From the NCBI GenBank assembly GCA_002492725.1, contig DLAF01000021.1:43927-96858 (forward strand): 52,932 nt of DNA, given 5' to 3'. Source of the stretch: Lachnospiraceae bacterium UBA7054. GTDB lineage: Bacteria; Bacillota; Clostridia; Lachnospirales; Lachnospiraceae. The notes beneath the pieces were generated by a model that worked only from the letters and a program-made list of their open reading frames with translations, ran no database searches and was not told the DNA's origin. Positions within the stretch are counted from its first letter, which is position 1. Every line of letters starts with the position of its first letter. This document shows positions 34,362-42,323 of the stretch, piece after piece. The position numbers and the translations under genes are program-made.

Positions 34362-34486
34362 CCGTGTCAAGGAAAAGGGTGGAGATTTTGCGCAGCAAAA
34401 TACTACCCCCTTGACGCGGGCGACAGCCGTACCATAGGGGCAAGGGCAGGGACATACTTGTACCTTGCCCTTGATTACCGACACGG
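34362..34486 (+). other. Candidate oriT or structured RNA upstream of pcfB-virD4
   Basis: A nested hairpin: GTCAAGG (34366-34372) with CCTTGAC (34409-34415), GGGT with ACCC, and an apical ATTTTGC-GCA-GCAAAAT (34385-34401). A competing 7-bp pairing joins CCGTGTC (34362) to GACACGG (34480). A further hairpin CAAGGGCA/TGCCCTTG lies at 34441-34472. The block fills a 254-base gap with no gene. A compact hairpin followed by a C-rich single-stranded stretch, next to the coupling-protein genes, is the usual look of an origin of transfer; the relaxase that would prove it is outside the window. Confidence 0.45.
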
Positions 34487-34525
34487 TGTAAAGCGGGAGA
34501 GGGAGCAAAGGAGGGAGGAAACAAC

Positions 34526-34999
34526 ATGCAGGAAGAAGTGACACAGAAAACCATAGCCATCACGTTTAAGTCGGCAAGGCTGACCACGGATGTGTTGATG
34601 CGGGCGCTTAAGGCGTATCTGGAACACAAAAGACACAGGGAGCCTTCCCACGGCAAAATCTCGGTGAAGAAACTGCTGGCACAGAATCAGGGCGCGAAGT
34701 CCATCGAGATCACGGACGAAAATATCAAGTCCTTCAGCCGGATTGCGGGGAAATATAACGTGGATTTTTCGGTCAAGAGGGACAGGACGGCAGACCCGCC
34801 GAAATATCTGGTCTTTTTTAAGGCGAAAGACTCGGATTTGATCGTGCAGGCGTTTAAGGAGTTTGTCCGTGCCAATGAAAAGAAAAAACAGCGTGTGTCT
34901 ATTCGGGCGAAGATGAAACAGATGAGGCAGGGTATGGAAAAAGACCAGAATCGGGAACGCACAAGAGAAAAACAGATGGATCGGGGGCAGAGTTTATGA
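34526..34999 (+). CDS. pcfB: PcfB-family (DUF3801) conjugation accessory protein
   Basis: 157 residues. AGGAGGGAGG precedes the ATG. The core (QKTIAITFKSARLTTDVLMRAL, KISVKKLLAQNQGAKSIEI, VDFSVKRDRTADPPKYLVFFKAKD) matches PcfB/DUF3801 proteins that sit next to VirD4 in Gram-positive systems such as pCF10. The C-terminal 40 residues are strongly basic, in keeping with DNA contact in the relaxosome. It overlaps virD4 by four bases (ATGA), so the pair is co-translated. Confidence 0.85.
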   Translation: MQEEVTQKTIAITFKSARLTTDVLMRALKAYLEHKRHREPSHGKISVKKLLAQNQGAKSIEITDENIKSFSRIAGKYNVDFSVKRDRTADPPKYLVFFKAKDSDLIVQAFKEFVRANEKKKQRVSIRAKMKQMRQGMEKDQNRERTREKQMDRGQSL

Positions 35000-36831
35000 A
35001 TAAAATACTGAACGGCATAAAGAACGATCTGCTCTCGATTCCGGGGAAAGTAAGGGGAGCGGTGCAGGGCATAGAACCAAAAAAACTGTTTTTGAGTGGT
35101 GTGCCCTATCTGATTTTCGGGTATGTGTCGGATAAAATTTCATGGCAGTACCGCCATGAGGACAGGGGGAATTTCTTCCAGAACCTTCTCTATACGCTGA
35201 ACGATCTGGGCGGCAGCTTTCACAATCCCCTGCCCAGCTTACATCCTGCGGATTTACTGGCGGGTATCTGCGGCGGCACGATGTTTTTTCTGGTCGTGTA
35301 CTGTAAGAGGAAGAACGCCAAGAAGTTCCGCCACGGGACGGAGTACGGCTCTGCAAGCTGGGGAACGGCAAAGGATATCCAGCCCTACATAGACCCGGTT
35401 TTTGAGAATAACGTGATCCTGACCGCAACGGAGCGTCTTATGATGTCGGGCAGACCGAAACAGCCCAAGTATGCGAGAAATAAAAACGTGTTAGTCATAG
35501 GCGGTTCGGGATCGGGCAAGACCCGTTTTTTCGTAAAGCCGAACCTTATGCAAATGAACGGTTCCTATTGTGTCACTGATCCGAAAGGCACCATCCTCGA
35601 AGAGTGCGGAAAGATGCTGGTAAAGAATGGTTATCAGATAAAAGTCTTAAACACTATCAATTTTGCAAAATCCATGCACATCAACCCTTTTGTCTATATT
35701 CGGAGCGAGAAAGATATTCTGAAACTCGTAAATACGATCATTGTAAATACGAAGGGGGAGGGGCAGCAATCCAGTGAGGATTTCTGGGTGAAGTCGGAAA
35801 AGCTGTATTACACGGCGCTGATTGCCTATATCTGGTATGAGGCTCCGCCAGAGGAGCAGAATTTTCCCATGCTCATCGACATGGTGGACGCAAGCGAAGT
35901 AAGGGAAGATGACGAAAATTTCAAAAATGTGGTGGACAGGCTCTTTGACGAACTAAAGGAAAGGGACCCTCATCATTTCGCGGTGCGCCAATATGCTAAG
36001 TTTAAGCTTGCGGCGGGCAAAACGGCGAAATCGATATTAGTTTCCTGCGGGGCGCGCCTTGCTCCCTTTGATATAAAGGAACTGCGGGAGCTGACGGCAT
36101 ATGACGAACTGGAACTTGACACGCTGGGGGAGAAAAAGACGGCGCTGTTTGTCATCATTTCCGATACGGACGCGACTTTCAACTTCCTCGTGAGCATCAT
36201 GTACACCCAGCTATTTAACCTGCTCTGCGACAAGGCAGACGACATATACCACGGGAGGCTGCCCATACATGTACGGTTTCTTTTAGACGAATTTGCGAAC
36301 ATTGGACAGATCCCAAATTTTGAGAAGCTGATTGCGACGATCAGGAGCCGCGAGATATCAGCCTCTATTATTTTGCAGTCGAAATCCCAGCTTAAGGCGA
36401 TTTATAAGGATAATGCGGACACCATACAGGGGAATTGCGACACCCTTCTTTTTCTGGGAGGGCAGGAGCAGACCACCCTTAAGGAACTTGCGGAGGTTCT
36501 GGGAAAGGAGACGATAGACCTCTGCAACACCTCGGACACGAGAGGCACGTCGCAGTCCTACGGTATGAATTACCAGAAAACCGGGAAAGCGCTGATGAGC
36601 GAGGATGAGATAGCGGTCATGGATGGCAGCAAGTGTATCATGCGGCTTAGAGGCGTGAGACCTTTTTTCTCAGATAAATACGATATCACACAGCACAGGC
36701 AGTACCCGCTGTTGTCCGATTATGACCCAAAGAATACTTTCGACATCGAAAAATATATGAGGAACCGGGGAAAGGCAAGGTTACACGACACCGATGTGGT
36801 GGAAGAAGTTTTCGATGCCGGAGTGTTATAA
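34996..36831 (+). CDS. virD4: VirD4-like type IV coupling protein
   Basis: 611 residues, TraG/TraD family. N-terminal hydrophobic segments (around residues 25-45 and 85-110) anchor it in the membrane. ATP-binding motifs: Walker A GGSGSGKT at 169-176 and Walker B in FLLDEFANIG, then SRGTSQSYG-type C-terminal motif DTRGTSQS. It is the hexameric ATPase that brings the relaxosome to the channel. Overlaps pcfB; dyad copy 5 starts one base after its stop. Confidence 0.93.
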   Translation: MNKILNGIKNDLLSIPGKVRGAVQGIEPKKLFLSGVPYLIFGYVSDKISWQYRHEDRGNFFQNLLYTLNDLGGSFHNPLPSLHPADLLAGICGGTMFFLVVYCKRKNAKKFRHGTEYGSASWGTAKDIQPYIDPVFENNVILTATERLMMSGRPKQPKYARNKNVLVIGGSGSGKTRFFVKPNLMQMNGSYCVTDPKGTILEECGKMLVKNGYQIKVLNTINFAKSMHINPFVYIRSEKDILKLVNTIIVNTKGEGQQSSEDFWVKSEKLYYTALIAYIWYEAPPEEQNFPMLIDMVDASEVREDDENFKNVVDRLFDELKERDPHHFAVRQYAKFKLAAGKTAKSILVSCGARLAPFDIKELRELTAYDELELDTLGEKKTALFVIISDTDATFNFLVSIMYTQLFNLLCDKADDIYHGRLPIHVRFLLDEFANIGQIPNFEKLIATIRSREISASIILQSKSQLKAIYKDNADTIQGNCDTLLFLGGQEQTTLKELAEVLGKETIDLCNTSDTRGTSQSYGMNYQKTGKALMSEDEIAVMDGSKCIMRLRGVRPFFSDKYDITQHRQYPLLSDYDPKNTFDIEKYMRNRGKARLHDTDVVEEVFDAGVL

Positions 36832-36832
36832 A

Positions 36833-36857
36833 ACTTGTGGACATTGTGACCACAAGT
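36833..36857 (+). repeat. 25-bp dyad, copy 5
   Basis: Identical to copy 1. It begins right after the virD4 stop and is followed closely by the AGGAAGGAGG ribosome site of the next gene. Confidence 0.9.
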
Positions 36858-36883
36858 AAATTTTTAGGAAGGAGGCAGACCGT

Positions 36884-37102
36884 ATGAAGAAGATCAGGGA
36901 TGGTTTTGACAGGCTCACGGGCTGGGTTGGGGAGAAACTTTTTCCCGGAGCGGATGAAAAGTCGAGGAAACGTCTGGCGGCATGGCTTTTGACCGCGCTG
37001 TTGTGCATGGCGCTGGTGAGTGTTTTCCGCTACAGAGCCATGCAGGAACTTAGGCAGTACCAGCGGATCGCGGACGCATACACGATTCTTTTAGGAGAAT
37101 AG
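36884..37102 (+). CDS. Small single-pass membrane protein of the ICE
   Basis: 72 residues with strong AAGGAGG. A basic amphipathic N-terminus (KKIRDGFDRLTGWVGEKLF) precedes one membrane helix at about residues 33-50 (AWLLTALLCMALVSVF) and a short tail. I do not recognise a family. Position between coupling protein and Maff2 suggests a mating-channel accessory, but it is set apart by dyads 5 and 6. Confidence 0.7.
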   Translation: MKKIRDGFDRLTGWVGEKLFPGADEKSRKRLAAWLLTALLCMALVSVFRYRAMQELRQYQRIADAYTILLGE

Positions 37103-37119
37103 CGGTGCGGGAAAGAAAA

Positions 37120-37144
37120 ACTTGTGGACATTGTGACCACAAGT
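37120..37144 (+). repeat. 25-bp dyad, copy 6
   Basis: Identical to copy 1. The last copy; it opens a 235-base gene-free leader before the Maff2 gene. Confidence 0.9.
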
Positions 37145-37243
37145 GAAAAGACAACTGAATAGGGAACAGATTAACCAATGGGTATGATATCCAGAATCAA
37201 ACAAGGAGTTTTCCATGTTAGGGAGGGAACAAAAACAAAGCAA

Positions 37244-37336
37244 CCGGCACTGCCAATCGCCAAACTGAAAGTGCCGGATGCCCGCAGGGTTCTTCCCAAA
37301 GGATTGCCCTGCCTTTATCTTACCATAAGGCAGGGC
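37244..37336 (+). promoter_or_regulatory. Attenuator-like leader before the Maff2 gene
   Basis: Three mutually related pairings in a 235-base leader: CCGGCACT with AGTGCCGG (37244-37251, 37270-37277); a perfect 10-bp stem GCCCTGCCTT with AAGGCAGGGC (37306-37315, 37327-37336) followed by ATTTT; and GCAGGG (37284-37289), which can pair with CCCTGC (37307-37312) inside that stem. The last two exclude each other, as in a terminator/antiterminator switch. Ligand or trigger unknown. A weak 103-codon frame crosses this leader into the Maff2 gene and is not credible. Confidence 0.45.
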
Positions 37337-37379
37337 ATTTTACACGAAAAACTCTTTCAACATGAAGGAGGTAACAGTA

Positions 37380-37595
37380 ATGGCATTTTTCGCATCAGCA
37401 ATTACGGGTTTGACCACGGTGGTGACGGCAATCGGCGCAGGCGTGGCGGTATGGGGCGTAATCAATTTGCTCGAAGGGTATGGCAATGACAACCCCGGTG
37501 CAAAATCACAAGGGATTAAGCAGCTTATGGCAGGGGGCGGCATTGTCATTGTGGCGCAGACGGTGATTCCACAGCTTACAAGCCTGTTCTCATAA
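37380..37595 (+). CDS. Maff2-family small membrane protein
   Basis: 71 residues after AAGGAGG. Two hydrophobic helices (FASAITGLTTVVTAIGAGVAV and LMAGGGIVIVAQTVIPQL) around a short loop with EGYGNDNPGAKSQGIKQ. This matches the Maff2 family of Clostridia ICEs. Size and layout are like a VirB2/TrbC pilin, so it may be the channel pilin subunit (inference). The next gene starts one base after its stop. Confidence 0.85.
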   Translation: MAFFASAITGLTTVVTAIGAGVAVWGVINLLEGYGNDNPGAKSQGIKQLMAGGGIVIVAQTVIPQLTSLFS

Positions 37596-37596
37596 G

Positions 37597-38469
37597 ATGG
37601 GCGGCATCATAGAAAAAATCACTGAATTTATAAAGGATATGTTGAAAGGCTGGATTTTATCGAATCTGGATTCCATGTTTACCGATGTCAACGACAAGGT
37701 AGGCACGATCGCGGGGGAGGTCGGCATGACGCCCAGCGCGTGGAACGCCGGTATATTCGGCATGGTGCGGACGCTGTCCGAGAACGTGGTCATACCGATA
37801 GCGGGAATGGTCATCAGTTTTGTGCTGATTTATGAATTGATCTCGATGGTCATTGACAAGAATAACATGCACGACTTTGATACGGGCTTGTTTTTCCGCT
37901 TTTTGGGAAAGGCATGTATCGCGGTCATGCTGGTTTCCAAGACCTTTGATATCGTCATGGCTGTCTTTGATGTGGGAAGCTATGTTGTGGCGCAGGCTGC
38001 CGGTTCCATTTCAGGTTCCACGAGTATTGATGTGGAGGCGGCGCTTGTATCCATGTTAAACAGCCAGATTGACACAATGGAAATCGGGGAACTGATCCGG
38101 CTTGGGCTGGAGACGATGATCATAAGCCTTTGTATGAAAATTATGTCCGTGTTGATTACCGTCGTCTTGTACGGACGTATGATTGAGATTTACCTTTATG
38201 TTTCAGTGGCACCGATCCCGGCTGCCACCGCCACCAACAGGGAGTGGGGCAGTATCGGGACAAATTATCTGAAAGGGCTTATCGCATTAGCTTTTCAGGG
38301 CTTTTTCATCATGGTGTGCGTGGCGATCTACGCGGTGTTGGTATCAGGTATTACGGTAGCCGCAGACCTTCATTCGGCATTGTGGTCGGTGGGCGCGTAC
38401 ACAGTGATCTTATGTTTCAGCCTGTTTAAGACAGGCTCTGTCTCAAAATCCATATTCAACGCGCATTAG
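37597..38469 (+). CDS. TrbL/VirB6-like conjugation membrane protein
   Basis: 290 residues with about six membrane helices: GMVISFVLIYELISMVI, a RFLGKACIAVMLVSKTF segment, MIISLCMKIMSVLITVVL, a long one in LIALAFQGFFIMVCVAIYAV and one at the end. A cytoplasmic-type loop APIPAATATNREW is typical of these ICE proteins. VirB6/TrbL proteins form the inner-membrane pore of the type IV channel. Start one base after Maff2, without its own strong ribosome site, implying coupling. About 180 bases of gap follow, holding the promoter at 38554. Confidence 0.85.
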   Translation: MGGIIEKITEFIKDMLKGWILSNLDSMFTDVNDKVGTIAGEVGMTPSAWNAGIFGMVRTLSENVVIPIAGMVISFVLIYELISMVIDKNNMHDFDTGLFFRFLGKACIAVMLVSKTFDIVMAVFDVGSYVVAQAAGSISGSTSIDVEAALVSMLNSQIDTMEIGELIRLGLETMIISLCMKIMSVLITVVLYGRMIEIYLYVSVAPIPAATATNREWGSIGTNYLKGLIALAFQGFFIMVCVAIYAVLVSGITVAADLHSALWSVGAYTVILCFSLFKTGSVSKSIFNAH

Positions 38470-38553
38470 GAAAGCGGTAGGAAACGGCATCTGCCGGGGA
38501 TGAGCATATCGTCCGTAAACGCGGCAGGGTATGGCAGAATGGAGGTGGTAATG

Positions 38554-38582
38554 TTGTAAATCAATTTTCGGGATGCTATAAT
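38554..38582 (+). promoter_or_regulatory. Extended -10 promoter before the single-pass cargo gene
   Basis: TTGTAA (38554-38559), 17-bp spacer, TGC-TATAAT (38574-38582). It follows a strong ribosome site (GGAGGTGGTA) that leads only to ATG-TTG-TAA at 38551-38559, as if an older gene start was cut off. Confidence 0.6.
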
Positions 38583-38647
38583 TTACCTATAACCGTAAGC
38601 CAGAAACAGATATTTTGCGGTAAGCCGGAGGCTGGGAGGTGGTGTTT

Positions 38648-39409
38648 ATGGGGAGAAACAGAAAACGGGATAAAGAAGTGCAAACTACCTTGAACAACAT
38701 CAATGAGGGCATTTGGGCTGCGGCAGAAAATACCGCGCAGACCAATGAGAAACTGGATAAGCTTACAGAAACCAGCCGTGCCACAGCAGAAAGCACCGCA
38801 CTGACCAATGAACAACTGAGGGCTATAAAGAGTGATACAGAGAAGAGCAGTAAATCGAAGATTCCCCTCTATTCCTTAATTGTGGCGGTGATCACATTGG
38901 TTGTCGCAATCAGCGGCTATTCTGTCAAAAGCATCATTGACGGGAAAAACCTTAATTCAGGAGCGGAGCCGACAGCAGAAACCGTAGCAGAGCCGAAAAC
39001 GGAAGTGGCGGCAGAAACAGAGCCGGAAACAGAAACCAAAGCGGAAACGGAACAGGAAATAGCTGCGGAAGAGTCAGCGCATACGATTTATCTGTATTCG
39101 GAGTACAATCCGGTCGAACTGTATGTGGAAACGGAGATAACGGCAACCCTGAATTTTGAGGCGGACGCCGTTGCTATAACGGCATATCTGGCATCAGGAG
39201 AGGAAAGCACGCTGCCTCTTGAGAGAAAAAATGCGACAGAATGGCAGAAAAAAGTGCAATTTACGGAAACAGGAGTCCATAAGGTTGTCGTCACGGCAGA
39301 AACTTCCGATGGGGAAACCATCGAGAACAGTATAGAGGTAGAGGTGATCCCCCTCAATATAGATATTGATATGGACACGATCAATCAGTTTCTGCCTACG
39401 GGTTTGTAA
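38648..39409 (+). CDS. Single-pass membrane protein with acidic stalk, ICE cargo
   Basis: 253 residues from ATG 38648, nine bases after GGGAGG. An N-terminal cytosolic stretch with a partly repeated NTAQTNEKLDKLTE / STALTNEQLRA pattern is followed by one membrane helix (LIVAVITLVVAISGYSV), a Glu/Thr-rich stalk with repeating AET.PE units, and a C-terminal beta-rich domain of Ig-like pattern (VELYVETEITATLNFEADAV to TIENSIEVEVIPL). I do not recognise a family. It has its own promoter and is followed by a terminator, and it separates the VirB6-like and PrgI genes, which are usually close. It may act in mating-pair exclusion or surface contact (inference). Confidence 0.75.
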   Translation: MGRNRKRDKEVQTTLNNINEGIWAAAENTAQTNEKLDKLTETSRATAESTALTNEQLRAIKSDTEKSSKSKIPLYSLIVAVITLVVAISGYSVKSIIDGKNLNSGAEPTAETVAEPKTEVAAETEPETETKAETEQEIAAEESAHTIYLYSEYNPVELYVETEITATLNFEADAVAITAYLASGEESTLPLERKNATEWQKKVQFTETGVHKVVVTAETSDGETIENSIEVEVIPLNIDIDMDTINQFLPTGL

Positions 39410-39459
39410 GGAGGGAACAAAAGCAGGATCTAACAGGTAAATAAGGATGTAACAGCGTA

Positions 39460-39493
39460 AGGGCGTATAGGAGAAAACTATACGTCTTTTTTT
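39460..39493 (+). terminator. Terminator-like hairpin before prgI (related to 50402)
   Basis: AGGGCGTATAG (39460-39470), loop GAGAAAA, CTATACGTCTT (39478-39488) and a long T run. The left arm is identical to that at 50402-50412. Confidence 0.75.
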
Positions 39494-39513
39494 TATGGGA
39501 AAGGAGTGGACAT

Positions 39514-39897
39514 ATGGCAATTTCAGTATCAGTGCCAAAGAACTTAAACGGTATTAAGACGAAGGTTGCACTGAATCTGACCAAGCGCCAGATCGTATGC
39601 TTTGGGAGCGCCGCCCTTGTGGGAATCCCCTTATATTTTCTTACCAAAGGAGTCATAGGGACGCAGGCGGCGGCACTGCTCATGGTGTTTGTGATGCTCC
39701 CGTTTTTCTTTCTGGCGATGTATGAAAGAGACGGCTTTCCGGCGGAAAAGGTGCTGTACTTTATCGTGCGGCAGAAAATCTTAACGCCGGGCATCAGACC
39801 TTACCGGTCAGAAAACTTATATAGAAAGCTGGAGGAACGGGAGAAATGGAAAAAGGAGGTGAGGAGTCTTGAAGAAAAAGCGAAAGGCTCACGGTAA
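39514..39897 (+). CDS. prgI: PrgI-family (VirB3-like) conjugation protein
   Basis: 127 residues. AAAGGAG precedes the ATG. N-terminal SVSVPKNLNGIKTKVALNLTKRQ leads to two membrane helices (IVCFGSAALVGIPLYFL and a second at 48-66), then IVRQKILTPGIRPYRSENLYRKLEE. PrgI proteins pair with VirB4 at the channel base. Overlaps virB4 by 29 bases. Confidence 0.87.
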   Translation: MAISVSVPKNLNGIKTKVALNLTKRQIVCFGSAALVGIPLYFLTKGVIGTQAAALLMVFVMLPFFFLAMYERDGFPAEKVLYFIVRQKILTPGIRPYRSENLYRKLEEREKWKKEVRSLEEKAKGSR

Positions 39898-42322
39898 AAG
39901 GGAAGGGCTTACCTTCTCTGAGAGAAAGCGGCTTGCCAGATTAAAGCGCAGTCTCGCGGGACAGGGAAAGGCGCAGGAGAGGCAGGATACCGCGCAGAAA
40001 ACCATCACGTTTGAAAAGATGTACCGGGACGGCACCTGTCAGGTCACCCACGGCTTTTACACAAGGATGGTGGAGTTTCACGATATCAACTATGACCTGC
40101 TGGAGACTGACGACCAGAGATACATTCTGGAGGAGTACAGCAGACTCATCAATTACTTTGATCCGTCCGTAAAATTCGGGGTGTTTTTGTTTAACCGGCA
40201 TGTCAGTGAGAAGGAACTGGCGGACCGGTTTGAGATCCCGCCGCAGGAGGATTCCTTCAACGATATCAGAAAGGAGTATGCCGCGATGCTAAAGCGGCAG
40301 GCGGCAAAAGGCAACAATGGCGTGGTGAAGTCCAAATATCTTGTGTTCGGTGTGGAGTGTGCCGGGTACAAGGAGGCAAAAGCCAGACTGGATAACATCC
40401 AGAAAGATGTGTTACACAATCTGAATAACATCGGTGCAAACGCAAAGGCGCTTGACGGGAAGGAAAGGCTCTGTATCCTGCATGAATATTTCAACCAGGG
40501 AGCGGAGCCTTTCCGTTTCTCTTTCCGGGAGCTGTCCGAGTCGGGAAAGTCGGTGAAGGACTATATTGCGCCGCCAGGGTTCGATTTTCGTTATCCGAGC
40601 AGGTTTCGGACGGGAAATATGTATGGCTGTGTGTCCTATCTGGATATGACGGCGCCGAGATTCAACGATGAGCTGGTGAAACGGCTGCTGGATATCGACG
40701 AGAACCTGTCGCTGACCATGCACATGCAGACCCTCGACCCGGTCAGAGCCATCAAGATGTTAAAAGGGGCGCTTACCAACATCCAGAAGATGAAGATCGA
40801 GGAGCAGAAAAAGGCTGTGCGCAGCGGTTACGATATGGATATCCTTCCCACGGACATTCTCACTTATGAGAAGGACACGCTGGAACTTCTGGACGACTTA
40901 AACAGCAGTAACCAGAAGATTATCAAAATGACCTTTCTGATCACCTGTTTTGGCAGGACAAAGAAGGAACTGGAGGCGGTCACACAGCGCGTTTCGGGTA
41001 TCATCCAGCAGGCGAACTGTGTCCTGCGCCCCTTACAGTACCTGCAGGAGAAGGGGCTTATGGCAAGTGCGCCCATTGGCTGTAACGGCACGGGCATCGA
41101 GCGGGTGCTGACGACAAAGAGCGCGGCAATCCTTGTACCCTTCTGCACGCAGGAACTGTTCATGCCGGGAGAATCCATCTATTACGGTCTGAACGCCCTT
41201 TCTAACAACATGATCCTGGCAGATCGGAAAAAGCTGCGCACGCCAAATGGCGTGATTCTGGGAACGCCGGGCAGCGGCAAATCCTTCTCCGCCAAGCGCG
41301 AGATTCTGTCCTGTTTTCTTTCCACAAAGGATGACATTATTATCTGCGACCCGGAAGGCGAGTATTTTGCGCTCGTGGAGGCATTAAAGGGACAGGTGGT
41401 CAGGCTTTCCACCAATTCCAGGGAGTATCTGAACCCGATGGACATACAGACCAGCCACAGGGGAGACGGGGAGGCGTTAAAGGTAAAGAGCGACTTTCTG
41501 ATTACCTTATGCGATCTGGTGGCGGGCGGAAAAGAAGGTCTTGCCAATGATGAGAAGGGGATCATCGACGACTGCATCCGCAAGGTATATGAGGCGTATT
41601 TTGAAAACCCGGTGCCGGAAAACATGCCAATACTGGAAGATTTATATGACGCGCTGTTACAGTATGAGCCGAAAAACGTTGCGCCGGCATTACAGCAGGA
41701 GGCGAAGAAAAAGGCGGTGCGGATCGCAAACAGCCTCGTGCTGTATGTGCGCGGCTCACAGAATTACTTCAACCACAGGACAAATGTGAACAGCAAAAAC
41801 AGGATCATGTGTTTTGACATCAGGGACTTGGGCAGCCAGCTTAAGGAACTTGGGATGTTAGTCGTGCAGGATGCGGTCTGGAACCGGGTATCCCAGAACC
41901 GGGAAAAGAGAATCGCTACAAGATATTACTGTGACGAATTTCATCTGCTCCTGCGGGAAAAACAGACGGCGGTCTACGCTGTAAACGTCTGGAAACGCTT
42001 TAGAAAATGGGGCGGTGTCCCCACCGCGCTGACCCAGAACGTGGGCGATTTCTTAAGATCGGAGGAGATCGAGGGGATTCTTGGCAACTCCGATTTTGTC
42101 TATCTGTTGAACCAGAACGCAAAAGACCAGCGCATCCTCGCGGAGAAACTGGGACTGTCGGAAAAACAGCTTATGTACGTCACCAATTCGGAGGCGGGCA
42201 GCGGATTGATCCTGTTTGACAACGTGGTGATTCCCTTCGTGGACAAATATCCGGCAGATACAAAGACTTACGCGATTATGAACACAAAGCCGGAAGAAAG
42301 CATAAAGGCGGGTGAAGTGTGA
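39869..42322 (+). CDS. virB4: VirB4-like conjugation ATPase
   Basis: 817 residues from TTG 39869, with AAGGAGG 11 bases upstream. A basic N-terminus (MKKKRKAHGKREG) leads to a VirB4 N-terminal domain and a C-terminal P-loop domain: Walker A GTPGSGKSFSAKRE near residue 465, Walker B region YYCDEFHLLLREK, and QNVGDFLRSEEIEGILGNSDF, typical of Tn916/Tn1549-type VirB4. The ATPase powers substrate transfer and channel assembly. It overlaps prgI upstream and is followed by the radical SAM gene within two bases. Confidence 0.94.
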   Translation: MKKKRKAHGKREGLTFSERKRLARLKRSLAGQGKAQERQDTAQKTITFEKMYRDGTCQVTHGFYTRMVEFHDINYDLLETDDQRYILEEYSRLINYFDPSVKFGVFLFNRHVSEKELADRFEIPPQEDSFNDIRKEYAAMLKRQAAKGNNGVVKSKYLVFGVECAGYKEAKARLDNIQKDVLHNLNNIGANAKALDGKERLCILHEYFNQGAEPFRFSFRELSESGKSVKDYIAPPGFDFRYPSRFRTGNMYGCVSYLDMTAPRFNDELVKRLLDIDENLSLTMHMQTLDPVRAIKMLKGALTNIQKMKIEEQKKAVRSGYDMDILPTDILTYEKDTLELLDDLNSSNQKIIKMTFLITCFGRTKKELEAVTQRVSGIIQQANCVLRPLQYLQEKGLMASAPIGCNGTGIERVLTTKSAAILVPFCTQELFMPGESIYYGLNALSNNMILADRKKLRTPNGVILGTPGSGKSFSAKREILSCFLSTKDDIIICDPEGEYFALVEALKGQVVRLSTNSREYLNPMDIQTSHRGDGEALKVKSDFLITLCDLVAGGKEGLANDEKGIIDDCIRKVYEAYFENPVPENMPILEDLYDALLQYEPKNVAPALQQEAKKKAVRIANSLVLYVRGSQNYFNHRTNVNSKNRIMCFDIRDLGSQLKELGMLVVQDAVWNRVSQNREKRIATRYYCDEFHLLLREKQTAVYAVNVWKRFRKWGGVPTALTQNVGDFLRSEEIEGILGNSDFVYLLNQNAKDQRILAEKLGLSEKQLMYVTNSEAGSGLILFDNVVIPFVDKYPADTKTYAIMNTKPEESIKAGEV

Positions 42323-42323
42323 T

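Noticed and set aside
32280..37144. CRISPR array or integron attC sites from the six 25-bp repeats
   Set aside because: Gaps between copies are 287-2536 bases and hold whole genes, so it is no CRISPR array. All are nearly identical, and attC sites would vary more, with a separate integrase nearby.
37178..37489. 103-codon plus-strand frame through the Maff2 leader
   Set aside because: It crosses the Maff2 gene in another frame, and its own leader is better explained by RNA pairing.
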